Source of the DNA: Salinibacterium sp.
GTDB taxonomy: Bacteria; Actinomycetota; Actinomycetes; Actinomycetales; Microbacteriaceae
Direction: 5' to 3'
Assembly (NCBI GenBank): GCA_025351795.1
Contig: JANXVG010000037.1
Span: 1 to 64,000 of the forward strand
Length of the DNA: 64,000 nucleotides
Position numbers and translations under genes: made by a program. Position 1 is the stretch's first letter, and every line of letters starts with the position of its first letter. The notes beneath the pieces were generated by a model. It saw nothing but the letters and a program-made list of their open reading frames with translations. It did no database searches and was not told the origin of the DNA. Of the stretch, positions 35,338 through 43,906 are shown piece after piece.

Positions 35338-35994
35338 ATGAAACAGCCGTTCTCCGCCATCCTGTTCGACCTCGACGGAACGATCGTCGACTCGGCGCCC
35401 GGCATCACCGCAACGCTCGCGCATACCTTCGAGCGACTCGGGCTCGCGATTCCCACGCCAGCCGAACTAGTTGCGTACGTTGGGCCGCCAATTCTCGATT
35501 CGTTCCGCGATCTGGCTGGGTTCTCGTTCGACGAGTCGGAGCGCGCACTCGGGATCTACCGCGCCGAGTACCTCTCGACCGGGGTATTCAATGCGACCGT
35601 GTACCCGGGAGTGGAGAATGTGTTGCGGGCGATCCACGAGAGTGACGTGGCGCTGTCGCTTGCGACCTCCAAACCCGAGCAGCCGGCGAAACTCATCCTC
35701 GACCGGCTAGGCCTTCTACCCTACTTCGACGTGATCACGGGGGCGTCTGATGACGAGGTGCGCAGCGCGAAGAAGGACGTCGTCGAGGAGGCTCTCGAAC
35801 GGCTGCGCGCGTTAGGTGCCGAGCTCAACAACCCGGTCATGGTCGGCGACCGCGAGCACGACGTCGCGGGCGCCGCACACCACGGCATTCCGACGATTTT
35901 CGTCAAGTGGGGCTATGGTTCGCCGGCGGAAGAGGTCGGCACGATCGCGGTAGCGAAGACCGCACCCGAACTGCAACGACTACTGCTCGGCTAA
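35338..35994 (+). CDS. HAD family hydrolase, phosphoglycolate phosphatase-like
   Basis: 218 residues. HAD motifs I to IV are visible: FDLDGTIVDS (nucleophile Asp), SLATSKPE, the Lys of SAKKDVVEEAL, and MVGDREHDVAGA. The cap after motif I is of the alpha-helical Gph type. Likely a small-molecule phosphatase (phosphoglycolate or similar); the exact substrate cannot be read. It converges with the polyketide operon. Confidence 0.88.
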   Translation: MKQPFSAILFDLDGTIVDSAPGITATLAHTFERLGLAIPTPAELVAYVGPPILDSFRDLAGFSFDESERALGIYRAEYLSTGVFNATVYPGVENVLRAIHESDVALSLATSKPEQPAKLILDRLGLLPYFDVITGASDDEVRSAKKDVVEEALERLRALGAELNNPVMVGDREHDVAGAAHHGIPTIFVKWGYGSPAEEVGTIAVAKTAPELQRLLLG

Positions 35995-36015
35995 GTTGCC
36001 CGGCCCGAGCGGGCG

Positions 36016-37044
36016 TTAGCGGGCGAGGCGTTCCACGATCGAACCGTACAGCACGGGAAACGCCCGTGCGGCGGGCACGATGCCCGCGCGCAGCGGACCA
36101 GTCGCCACCCCGACCAAGGCTGTCGTGAGCAGTCGAAAGTCGCGAGTTGCACGGTTCCACGCTTGCGCATAGTCCTGCGGACGACCCGCGACCACGCACT
36201 CGACGGCGGCGCGCGCCTGCTCGAACCCCACCCGCAGCCCTTCACCGGTGATCGCATCGATGTAGCCGGAGGCGTCCCCGACGAGAAGAACCCGACCAAT
36301 CACCGCACTCGCCGCTCGCTGTCGGAACGGCCCGGCGCCACGCAGGGTGCTGGCAACCGCCACACCGCAGAGGCGTCCGGCCAGTTCGGGGATGGCGGCG
36401 AGCGCGGCCTCGAAGTTCAGTTGCCGGGTACCGAGCATCGCAATACCGACGAGATTCTCGCTCACCGGAGTTACGTAGGCCTCGACGCGGTCGCTCCAAT
36501 ACACCTCGATGAGGTCACTCCACGGTTCAACGGTAAAGTGCTGCCGCAGACCGAATCGACGACCCCCGCGTGCTACCTCCCGGTCAAGCCCGACGTTCCT
36601 GCGCACCGCCGAGTGCAGACCATCGCATCCGAATGCATAGCGTGCACGGATGCCGCTCACGGTCACACCACCCGCGTCGTGCACCAGCGTGTCAACCCGA
36701 TCGTCGATTCTGCGCACGCCGAGTTGCGCTGCCCGGGTGGCTAGCGCGTCGTGCAAGGTCGTTCTCCGAACGCCGCGACCCTCGCCAACGCGAAAGCGGT
36801 GGTCGGCGTGCCGAGATCCGCTGCGGTAGCTCACTCCACGCAATGGCATTCCCTCCGGATCGACACCCAAGCGGGCCAGTTGTGCGAGCGCGCCAGGCAT
36901 GAGCCCCTCCCCACACGCCTTATCGATGGCGTCATGCCGCGGTTCGATGACGGCAACAGTGAGGCCGGCCAGTCGTGCCTCGATGCTCGCGGCAAGGCCA
37001 ACCGGGCCCGCGCCGATGATGACGAGATCGACATCCGCTGTCAT
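36016..37044 (-). CDS. FAD-dependent monooxygenase/geranylgeranyl reductase-family protein (SrsC-like)
   Basis: 342 residues. N-terminal Rossmann motif IIGAGPVGLAASIEARLAGLTVAVIEP, an EGLMPGALAQL segment and the second FAD motif GRVLLVGDASGYIDAITGEGLRVGFEQA, as in class A flavin hydroxylases and geranylgeranyl reductase-like enzymes. It is the third gene behind a type III polyketide synthase and an isoprenylcysteine-methyltransferase-like gene. In Streptomyces griseus srsABC the equivalent protein hydroxylates an alkylresorcinol methyl ether to an alkylquinone, and that role is inferred here. Confidence 0.82.
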   Translation of the reverse strand: MTADVDLVIIGAGPVGLAASIEARLAGLTVAVIEPRHDAIDKACGEGLMPGALAQLARLGVDPEGMPLRGVSYRSGSRHADHRFRVGEGRGVRRTTLHDALATRAAQLGVRRIDDRVDTLVHDAGGVTVSGIRARYAFGCDGLHSAVRRNVGLDREVARGGRRFGLRQHFTVEPWSDLIEVYWSDRVEAYVTPVSENLVGIAMLGTRQLNFEAALAAIPELAGRLCGVAVASTLRGAGPFRQRAASAVIGRVLLVGDASGYIDAITGEGLRVGFEQARAAVECVVAGRPQDYAQAWNRATRDFRLLTTALVGVATGPLRAGIVPAARAFPVLYGSIVERLAR

Positions 37045-37057
37045 GGCAGTGTCACTT

Positions 37058-37588
37058 TCATGAGCGCAACGATCCCAGTGCCCGGTTCTCGGTCGGAATG
37101 CGAAACCGCAGAATCAGAATGGCATTGAGCACCGTGAAGACCACAGCGGTAACCCACGCGGTGTGCACGAGTGGCAACGCAATGCCCTCCGCGGCGACCA
37201 CGACATAATTCGGATGCGGCAGCCAACTCCACCGATACGGTCCGCGGCGCACAACGCGTGCCGCACCTGGCACCACGATCACGCGCGTGTTCCACTGGTC
37301 ACCGAGGGCCCAGATGATCCAATATCGACTCGCTTGGCAGAGCAGCGCGATAACGAGCATCGGCCAGCCGAGCGCGGGGATGAACGGACGCCCCAGAATT
37401 ACCACTTCCGCGATGCACGCAACCAGAAATCCGGTGTGCAGAGTGACCATCCAGGGAAAGTGCCGCCGACCGTATTCGATGCCCCCCTGCGCGACGGCAA
37501 TTGCGGCGTGACGGCGAGAAATGACGAGCTCGAAGATGCGCTCACCTCCCGTGATGAGTATGAGCACGACGTAGAGCGCGACGCTCAT
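37058..37588 (-). CDS. Isoprenylcysteine carboxyl methyltransferase-family membrane protein (SrsB-like)
   Basis: 176 residues with four to five membrane segments. The C-terminal region GAARVVRRGPYRWSWLPHPNYVVVAAEG matches the ICMT/phospholipid methyltransferase signature (RxGPYxxxRHPNY-like) that binds S-adenosylmethionine. Beside a type III polyketide synthase, such proteins O-methylate the resorcinol ring (SrsB). The ATG at 37588 overlaps the synthase stop by 4 nt (ATGA), which favours it over the GTG three codons upstream. Confidence 0.85.
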   Translation of the reverse strand: MSVALYVVLILITGGERIFELVISRRHAAIAVAQGGIEYGRRHFPWMVTLHTGFLVACIAEVVILGRPFIPALGWPMLVIALLCQASRYWIIWALGDQWNTRVIVVPGAARVVRRGPYRWSWLPHPNYVVVAAEGIALPLVHTAWVTAVVFTVLNAILILRFRIPTENRALGSLRS

Positions 37589-38640
37589 AGTGCCCACTTC
37601 AACAAAACAAACTCCGCACTCACTCCGGGACCGAGCGCGAATAGCAGTCCGTTCGAGCCAGGGTCAACGCCGACCGCCATCGTGTCGGCGAGCACATGCA
37701 GAACCGCGGCCGACGAGAGATTGCCTACCCGGCCGAGCGAATCCCAGCTGCGCTCGAAGCGCTCGCGCGATAAGCCCACGGCATCGGCAAATGCCTCCAG
37801 CACGCGCGGGCCGCCCGGATGCGCAACCCACTCATTGATGTCAGCAATCGTCAGACCGTTGTCGCCGAGGAAGCCCGCGATATTTGCCGGGAAGTGCTCG
37901 GCAATCACGTCGGCAACTCCCGGCGTGAGCACGATCTCAAAACCCGTGCCGCCAATGTTCCACCCAATCACGCCCTCGGTCAGCGGGTACAGCGCGCTTC
38001 GCGTGTCGACAATGCTCGGCCCTGCCTGTGCCCGATCGTCGCCGACGAGTATGACGGCCGCTGCGCCATCCCCGAACAAGCCTGTCGCCACGAAGTTGGC
38101 CATCGTCTCGTCGTTGCGCTGTAGCGTGAGCGAGCACAACTCAACGCTGATGACTACGGCAACACCTGTGGGATGCCCAACCAGGTAGTCGTGTGCCCGG
38201 GCGAGTCCCGCGGCACCCCCGACACAGCCGAGGCCAAACGACGGCAATCGTTTGACGTCGGCTCGCAATTCGAGGCGAGCCACGAGCAATGCGTCAACCG
38301 ACGGTGCCGCAATGCCGGTCACCGAGGTGAAGATGATGAAATCGATATCGCGGGGAGTGAGTCCGGCCTCGTCCAACGCTCGACGCAGAGAACGCTCGGC
38401 AAGGTCCGTCGCAACCTCAATGAAGATGTCGTTCGACTCACGGAACGTGCCAAGATCGCGATACCGCTCAAGCGGGAGCGCCGTGTGCCGCGTTCCGATG
38501 CCACTCGCCGCGTGCATCCGCTCGAGCACGGAACGCCGTGCCGGCCCCGAGGAAATGAGCGGCGCCAACTCGCTGGTTATCTCCGCTTGCGTATACGCAA
38601 AAGCGGGGAGTTCCGGTGCAACCGCCGCAATTCGGCTCAT
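37585..38640 (-). CDS. Type III polyketide synthase (alkylresorcinol/alkylpyrone type, SrsA-like)
   Basis: 351 residues. Chalcone-synthase fold with catalytic triad Cys139 (FGLGCVGGAAG), His274 (WVAHPGGPRVLE) and Asn307 (GNLSSAAVLHVL). It extends an acyl-CoA with malonyl-CoA units and cyclises the chain. First gene of a three-gene operon with a methyltransferase and a flavin hydroxylase, the arrangement of srsABC, which makes alkylresorcinols and alkylquinones (phenolic lipids). The open frame to 38715 adds non-homologous residues; the ATG at 38640 has TACTTT 6 nt upstream, so a leaderless start is likely. Confidence 0.9.
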   Translation of the reverse strand: MSRIAAVAPELPAFAYTQAEITSELAPLISSGPARRSVLERMHAASGIGTRHTALPLERYRDLGTFRESNDIFIEVATDLAERSLRRALDEAGLTPRDIDFIIFTSVTGIAAPSVDALLVARLELRADVKRLPSFGLGCVGGAAGLARAHDYLVGHPTGVAVVISVELCSLTLQRNDETMANFVATGLFGDGAAAVILVGDDRAQAGPSIVDTRSALYPLTEGVIGWNIGGTGFEIVLTPGVADVIAEHFPANIAGFLGDNGLTIADINEWVAHPGGPRVLEAFADAVGLSRERFERSWDSLGRVGNLSSAAVLHVLADTMAVGVDPGSNGLLFALGPGVSAEFVLLKWAL

Positions 38641-38646
38641 GAGCCG

Positions 38647-38652
38647 AAAGTA
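38647..38652 (-). promoter_or_regulatory. -10 element of the type III polyketide operon
   Basis: TACTTT on the minus strand, 6 nt before the synthase ATG. No convincing -35 hexamer. The stretch 38653-38929 holds no other supported element; a 73-codon minus-strand frame in it has no ribosome site or family match. Confidence 0.4.
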
Positions 38653-38929
38653 GCACGAGGTGCCGAAGTCACCGGGTGGTTGCGTTCCCAGACAATCGCG
38701 ACTAGTGGGTGGCATCGACCGTACCCACGACGACGTAGCTGCAGCGGTGCTCCGATCTCATAGCCGGTGGCAGGTCCAGCACTCGGTGGCGTTCTCGGCC
38801 AAGAATTACACGGTCACAACCGCTCGCCGCAACAGACCGATTCACTGAATACCGCTCTATCTCGATGTGGCTCAACCAGCGCTTGACTAGGCTCAAAGCG
38901 GTGGTGCCGCGGTCGTCGCCCACGTTCTT

Positions 38930-39225
38930 ATGGCCGTGGGGATGTGGTCGTTGCTGACGAAGGTAGGCAAAGCCGACTGGGCGGTTTCATCCCCATTTAC
39001 AACGTCTACCTACAAATCAGACTTGCGGATGGGTCAGGCATGCCCCTGATGCTCTACTTGATCCTGATCGTCAACATTGTTGTAGCGATCGTTGTGGCAG
39101 GTGGCGTGGCACGTGCCATCGGTAAAGACGGCATCTACGGATTCTTCCTACTGTTCCTCCTTCAACCGATCGGCTGCCTCATCCTCGGATTCGGGAGCGC
39201 ACAGTACACAGCAATACGGCGGTAG
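38930..39225 (+). pseudogene. Frameshifted DUF5684-type membrane protein gene
   Basis: From the ATG at 38930 one frame reads AVGMWSLLTKVGKADWAV, then becomes nonsense after 38986. The next frame continues the expected protein: FIPIYNVYLQIRLADGSG, two membrane segments (LMLYLILIVNIVVAIVVAGGV, YGFFLLFLLQPIGCLILGFGS) and the end at 39225. Joined, KADWAV-FIPIYN matches DUF5684-type proteins (KAGxxxWAxxIPIYN). One T is missing in the T-run at 38985-38987. Either a sequencing error or a recently inactivated gene. The second-frame piece alone (GTG at 38944) would lack the conserved N terminus. Confidence 0.7.
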
Positions 39226-39526
39226 CACTTTCGCGGTGACGGGCGGCATCGCGCGCAACCGCACCGCACGCGATACGTAGTCGTCGTGCTCACCTGCCGC
39301 CAGACATCCCCGTCATGGCACACGATCGATCAGCTCGACTCCACCGTGGTGAACCGCCCACCGCGAAAGTCGGACGCGCGCCTGCGCGTTAACGACCGCA
39401 ACAGCGACTGGCTGTCAGCACAGCTAGACCCCGTCCACGCATGAAAAAAGGGCCGAACAACCAATAAACGATTGCCACGACCCATTTTTCGAACCACGCC
39501 CGACCAATCGGCCGAACCATTCCCGG
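39226..39526. other. Intergenic stretch downstream of tRNA-Leu, no gene
   Basis: No supported coding sequence. On the minus strand a run of six T (39449-39444) follows GGTTGTTCGGCCC about 70 bp past the tRNA-Leu 3' end and may end its transcription, but no compact stem was found. Confidence 0.4.
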
Positions 39527-39610
39527 TGCGCGAGGGGGGACTTGAACCCCCATGCCCTTACGGGCACACGGACCTGAACCGTGCGCGTCTGCCAATTTCG
39601 CCACTCGCGC
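39527..39610 (-). tRNA. tRNA-Leu (anticodon CAG)
   Basis: 84 nt. Acceptor arms GCGCGAG (39610-39604) and CTCGCGC (39534-39528) pair perfectly, with discriminator A at 39527. The anticodon stem CACGG/CCGTG encloses TTCAGGT, giving CAG. A long variable arm (TGCCCGTAAGGGCA) confirms a class II tRNA, and GGTTCAAGTCC is the T loop. The 3' CCA is not encoded (genomic CCG). A tRNA-Leu upstream of fhaA is also known in mycobacteria. Confidence 0.95.
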
Positions 39611-39921
39611 CCACCGCCAGCGACGAGTCGCCGACTGAGTGAGATTATCACAGGGCGCTACGGTTGGAACTCATGAGTGTCACACCAATGATCATCCGCG
39701 GGTGCCAATCACGAGCACAGCCGGTACCCCTTCGCCCCGGCCCGGATGCTCACGGTCGTCGCCACCCGGCCGTCCGCACTCATACCGGTTCCATCCGGCA
39801 TCTGCACCGCCGGTGTCGCCTGCCGCGTCATCCGCTCACCGCCTTTATCGCGGCGCCCAGCCTGCTACGGGAGGCACCGGCTAACATCGTGGTACTGGAT
39901 CGGGCATGAACAGGGAGCGTC
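39611..39921. other. Upstream region of fhaA, no gene supported
   Basis: An 81-codon frame (39664-39909) crosses it but gives an Arg/His/Pro-rich product without ribosome site or family resemblance. It presumably contains the promoters of tRNA-Leu (minus) and of the fhaA operon (plus), but no clear -35/-10 pair was found. Confidence 0.4.
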
Positions 39922-40713
39922 TTGGGTCTTCTGGACAACTTCGAGAGAGGTCTTGAGCGGGCAGTCAACGGTGCCTTCGCCAAGACCTTTAAGAGCGGTC
40001 TGCAACCCATTGAGATTACGAGCGCGCTGCGACGCGAATTAGACACCACAGCTGCTGTCGTGGCTCGGGATCGAATCCTGGTTCCGAATAGCTTCACGGT
40101 GCGTCTGAGCCACGGCGACTACGAGCGTATGGCGGCGCTGGGGCCGACCCTTATCGACGAATTCACTCAGCTCGTGCAACGTCACGCTGCGGTGCAGCAC
40201 TATTCGTTCGCTGGCGGCATTTCGATCACGCTCGCAGATGATCCTCTGATCCGCCAGGGCATGATCGAAATCAGCTCCGTGAACGTGAAGGGTGCGGTCT
40301 CGTGGAACCCCGTGCTCGACATCGCTGGTAAGCGGTATCCCCTCACCAAGTCACGCACGATCATTGGGCGCGGCAGCGAAGCGGACATCACGGTGGCTGA
40401 CACCGGCACCTCTCGTAAACACGTCGAAATCCTCTGGGACGGCCAGCGTGCTCAGGTGAAAGACTTGGGGTCCACCAACGGCTCACTGCTCAACGGTGCG
40501 CCCGTGAGCACGGCCCCGCTCGCACCAGACTCGGTAATCGATATCGGCCGCACGCGCATCGTGTTCCGCGTGCTGGCCCAGTCAGCCGACATTGATCAGT
40601 TCTCTGATCTGCGCAACGCCTCTCTGCGCAGTTCAGACGTACACAGTTCAGACTCCCGCAGTTCAGAACCGCACTCTGCTGAGACGCGCGCGCGCGACCG
40701 AGGCGATTTCTAG
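39922..40713 (+). CDS. fhaA: FHA domain protein FhaA (DUF3662-FHA)
   Basis: 263 residues. The N-terminal DUF3662 domain (MGLLDNFERGLERAVNGAFAK, residues 1-115) is joined by a linker to a forkhead-associated phosphothreonine-binding domain (RTIIGRGSEADITVADTGTSRKHVEI, KDLGSTNGSLLNG, residues about 150-225). In mycobacteria FhaA is a PknB substrate and partner that acts in cell-wall synthesis. The TTG at 39922 is used because GGGAG lies 5 nt upstream; the nearby ATG at 39906 is in another frame. A Ser-rich tail with repeated SSDSRSSEP-like units ends the protein. Confidence 0.93.
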   Translation: MGLLDNFERGLERAVNGAFAKTFKSGLQPIEITSALRRELDTTAAVVARDRILVPNSFTVRLSHGDYERMAALGPTLIDEFTQLVQRHAAVQHYSFAGGISITLADDPLIRQGMIEISSVNVKGAVSWNPVLDIAGKRYPLTKSRTIIGRGSEADITVADTGTSRKHVEILWDGQRAQVKDLGSTNGSLLNGAPVSTAPLAPDSVIDIGRTRIVFRVLAQSADIDQFSDLRNASLRSSDVHSSDSRSSEPHSAETRARDRGDF

Positions 40714-41213
40714 TGGGCGGCCTCACGCTCCTGATTCTGCGCCTCGCGTTCCTCGCGGTGCTGTGGGCGTTTGTGTTTGCGATCGTGTACACACTGCGGT
40801 CCGACCTGTTCGGTCACCGGGTGCGCAGGATGCCAACGGTCGCGGCCAGCGCCGCAGCACCTGTCGCGCAACCGGTTCTGGGCGCGCGAACCGCTGTGCC
40901 AACCTCCGCGCAAAGCTCGACGGCCGCGCGTCGACTTGTCATCACCGGCGGAGCAAAAGAGGGACTCGAAATCGACCTGCCCGCCGAGCAGTTGACCATC
41001 GGACGTTCGAGCGAATCGGGTCTCGTCATCCGGGATGACTACACATCAACGCACCACGCCCGGCTACTGAACTGGAACGATGGCTGGGTAATCCAAGACC
41101 TAGACTCGACTAACGGTACGTACCTCGACGGTGTTCGAATCATCGTTCCGACCCAGGTTCCCCTGAATACACCGGTCAAGATCGGCACGACCAGCTTCGA
41201 ACTCAGGCGGTAG
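40713..41213 (+). CDS. fhaB: FHA domain protein FhaB/FipA
   Basis: 166 residues. An N-terminal membrane segment (LTLLILRLAFLAVLWAFVFAIVYTL), a linker and a C-terminal FHA domain (LTIGRSSESGLVIRDDYTSTHHARL, IQDLDSTNGTYLDG). In mycobacteria this protein (FipA) is phosphorylated by PknA and acts with FtsZ/FtsQ at division. The GTG at 40713 uses the last base of the fhaA stop, so the genes are coupled. Confidence 0.93.
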   Translation: MGGLTLLILRLAFLAVLWAFVFAIVYTLRSDLFGHRVRRMPTVAASAAAPVAQPVLGARTAVPTSAQSSTAARRLVITGGAKEGLEIDLPAEQLTIGRSSESGLVIRDDYTSTHHARLLNWNDGWVIQDLDSTNGTYLDGVRIIVPTQVPLNTPVKIGTTSFELRR

Positions 41214-41217
41214 GTGA

Positions 41218-42462
41218 ATGGTCACGACGATGAAGAGTGCCGCCGTGTCACACGTCGGAAAGATTCGCGCGAACAATCAAGACAGTGGATACGCCGGCAC
41301 ACACTTGTTCGTCGTAGCCGACGGCATGGGCGGTCACGCGGGTGGCGACGTCGCATCGGCCATCACCGTCACGCGCATGATCGAGGTCGACCGGCAGTAC
41401 ACCTCGCCGAACGACGCCGAATTCGCGCTCAAAGCCGCCCTCATCGCCGCGAATGTGATTCTCGCAGAAACGGTATTCGAGCACTCGGAACTTACCGGCA
41501 TGGGCACTACGGTGAGCAGCATCCTGCGAGTCGGTGGCCACGTCGCGATCGCGCACATTGGTGACTCGCGAATTTACCTCTTTCGCGATGGCGTTCTCGA
41601 ACAGATTTCGAATGACCACACTTTCGTACAACGCCTCGTCGACAGCGGTCGCATCACCATTGAAGAGGCGGCTGTACACCCGCGGCGCTCTGTGCTGATG
41701 CGTGTGCTCGGTGACGTCGACGCGTCCCCTGAGATCGACACGGCCACAATCGAAACCCGGCCAGGTGACCGCTGGATGATCTGCTCTGACGGGCTCAGCA
41801 GCTATGTTTCCGACGAGAAGATCCAAGCGGTTCTCACGACGGTTCCGGTCGCAGCGGATGCCGCAGATCGCCTGATAAAAGAGAGCCTCGATCAGGGCGC
41901 GCCCGATAACGTGACCGTCGTGCTCATGGACGTGGACGATACCGCCGACTCCGCACATGTGCCGCCGGTGATCGTGGGATCCGCGTCGGAGCCGCTGCAG
42001 TTCGCATCTGACAGCGTTCGGCGCTCACTACGCCTGCCCACGCTATTGTTGCATCCACTCAAAGCGATCCAACCCGACCCGAGCCACTTCGAACCCGAGT
42101 CGGAGGACTACCTCGACGAGATGATTCTCGAAGACACCCGGCGAGAACGTCGGCGTCGACGCACCCTTCTGGTTGTACTCGGCGCTGTGATCGTTTTAGT
42201 GGCAGCAGCAATCGTGTTCGGCTACCAATGGACGCAGTCGCACTACTTCGTCGGTGAGAGCAACGGTAACGTCGCCATCTACCAGGGCGTGCAACAGAAC
42301 GTCGGGCCACTCGTGCTCTCAAGCGTGTTTCAGACGACAACGATCCGCATGAGCTCGTTGCCCGCATACAGTCAACAGCGCATCGAAGCGACCATAAACG
42401 CGAACGACCTTGTCGATGCGCAGCGAATAGTAAGCCAATTGTCGAATGACAGCCAGCGTTAG
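41218..42462 (+). CDS. pstP: PP2C-type Ser/Thr protein phosphatase PstP
   Basis: 414 residues. It dephosphorylates the Ser/Thr kinases encoded downstream and their substrates. Metal-binding motifs VADGMGGHAGGDVAS, HIGDSRIYLFRDG, CSDGLSSYV and GAPDNVTVVLMDV are in order, followed by a membrane segment (TLLVVLGAVIVLVAAAIVFGYQW) near residue 320 and an external C-terminal tail, the PstP layout. It overlaps the rodA start by 17 nt. Confidence 0.95.
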   Translation: MVTTMKSAAVSHVGKIRANNQDSGYAGTHLFVVADGMGGHAGGDVASAITVTRMIEVDRQYTSPNDAEFALKAALIAANVILAETVFEHSELTGMGTTVSSILRVGGHVAIAHIGDSRIYLFRDGVLEQISNDHTFVQRLVDSGRITIEEAAVHPRRSVLMRVLGDVDASPEIDTATIETRPGDRWMICSDGLSSYVSDEKIQAVLTTVPVAADAADRLIKESLDQGAPDNVTVVLMDVDDTADSAHVPPVIVGSASEPLQFASDSVRRSLRLPTLLLHPLKAIQPDPSHFEPESEDYLDEMILEDTRRERRRRRTLLVVLGAVIVLVAAAIVFGYQWTQSHYFVGESNGNVAIYQGVQQNVGPLVLSSVFQTTTIRMSSLPAYSQQRIEATINANDLVDAQRIVSQLSNDSQR

Positions 42463-43906
42463 CTCCCGGATCGCTCCGAGCGCGGGGCCACCGATCGACG
42501 CCGGCGCGCGCGCCACATTCACGAGGTCAATCCGCCTAAAACTGCGCGTTCCCGCACGGCTTCGCAACATCGAACTGGGCCTGTTGCTTCTGGCTTGTGG
42601 GATTAATGTCGCCGCACTTGCCCTCGTGCAGCTCGGAGCGCTCGGTGCCGTTCACGCCGGAATTCAGGTGATTGCAGCGGGCATGACGATGCTCGTGCTC
42701 GCCATGCATGTGACCTTGCGCATTGTCGCGCCGGATGCCGACCCGTTCATCCTGCCGATCGTCACGGTATTGAACGGAATCGGCGTTGCCATGATCTACC
42801 GCCTCGATCTCGCAGACAAGAGTGCCGGGTGGACTAGCGGGGGAATACGGCAAATCGTCTGGACCTGCGTGGCTATCGCGATCACGATCGGCGTTCTTCT
42901 GCTGATTCGCAATCACCGCGTTCTTCAGCGCTACCGCTATATATCGATGATCAGCGGCATTGCACTGCTGCTTTTGCCGATCCTGCCGATCATTGGATCC
43001 GCGAAGAACGGTGCCAGGCTGTGGGTTGAAATTGGCCCATTCTCGTTCCAACCAGGCGAGCTGGGCAAGGTCGCTCTGGCGATTTTCTTCGCAGGGTACC
43101 TTGTGAGCGCGCGCGATTCACTCTCTATGGTCGGCCGCAAAGTGCTAGGGATGACATTCCCGCGCGCCCGCGATCTCGGACCGATCCTCGTGGTATTTGC
43201 CGCATCCATGGCAGTGCTGGTATTCCAGCGAGACCTCGGAACGGCGCTCCTCTACTTCGGGCTCTTCCTCGTGATGATCTATGTGGCCACCGGTCGGTCG
43301 GGTTGGATTGTGCTGGGCCTCGGCATGTTCTTGGTCGGCGCCTTCATCGCTAGCCAAGCGCTCACCTACGTGGGCGGGCGCGTGCACGCGTGGCTCGACG
43401 CCTTCAATCCCGCGATCTACGACGCTAACGGCGGCAGCTACCAGCTCGTTCAGGGCCTGTTTGGCTTTGCCAACGGCGGGCTCATCGGCACGGGGCTTGG
43501 GCTCGGTCGACCAGACATCACACCGCTGGCCGCAAGCGACTACATCGTGTCTGCGCTCGGCGAAGAACTCGGGCTCGGCGGGCTGTTCGCGATTCTGGCG
43601 CTCTACCTACTTTTCGTGTCGCGCGGGTTCCGCATCGCATTCGCTGGCCAAGACGACTTCGGTCGGCTGCTAGCCGTCGGGCTCTCGTTTGTCATCGCGC
43701 TACAGGTGTTCATCGTGATCGGTGGAGTTACGCGCATCATCCCCCTCACCGGGCTGACCACTCCGTTCCTCGCTGCCGGCGGATCGTCGCTGGTGGCCAA
43801 CTGGATCATCGCGGCCCTGCTCCTTCGCCTCTCCGATTCGGTGCGCAACCAACCGAGACTCGTTGTCGAGACCGAGCCGCGCGACCAGTTGGTGGTGGGC
43901 CAGTGA
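42446..43906 (+). CDS. rodA: SEDS peptidoglycan polymerase, FtsW/RodA family
   Basis: 486 residues with about ten membrane segments. It polymerises lipid II into glycan strands for elongation. SEDS-family signatures include GARLWVEIGPFSFQPGELGKVALAIFFAGYL, FQRDLGTALLYFG and GLTTPFLAAGGSSLVANW. Position between pstP and pbpA is as in other Actinobacteria. The ATG at 42446 lies inside the pstP end. Confidence 0.94.
   Translation: MTASVSSRIAPSAGPPIDAGARATFTRSIRLKLRVPARLRNIELGLLLLACGINVAALALVQLGALGAVHAGIQVIAAGMTMLVLAMHVTLRIVAPDADPFILPIVTVLNGIGVAMIYRLDLADKSAGWTSGGIRQIVWTCVAIAITIGVLLLIRNHRVLQRYRYISMISGIALLLLPILPIIGSAKNGARLWVEIGPFSFQPGELGKVALAIFFAGYLVSARDSLSMVGRKVLGMTFPRARDLGPILVVFAASMAVLVFQRDLGTALLYFGLFLVMIYVATGRSGWIVLGLGMFLVGAFIASQALTYVGGRVHAWLDAFNPAIYDANGGSYQLVQGLFGFANGGLIGTGLGLGRPDITPLAASDYIVSALGEELGLGGLFAILALYLLFVSRGFRIAFAGQDDFGRLLAVGLSFVIALQVFIVIGGVTRIIPLTGLTTPFLAAGGSSLVANWIIAALLLRLSDSVRNQPRLVVETEPRDQLVVGQ

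Noticed and set aside
37163-38188. 341-codon open frame on the plus strand
   Set aside because: Antisense to the methyltransferase and polyketide synthase genes; no motif.
38702-38923. 73-codon minus-strand frame upstream of the polyketide operon
   Set aside because: No ribosome site, no family resemblance, lies across the probable promoter region.
38980-38990. Programmed -1 frameshift in the DUF5684 gene
   Set aside because: The junction lacks an X XXY YYZ slippery heptamer and no downstream pseudoknot was evident; mutation or sequencing error is simpler.
39664-39909. 81-codon open frame before fhaA
   Set aside because: Arg/His/Pro-rich product, no ribosome site, no domain.
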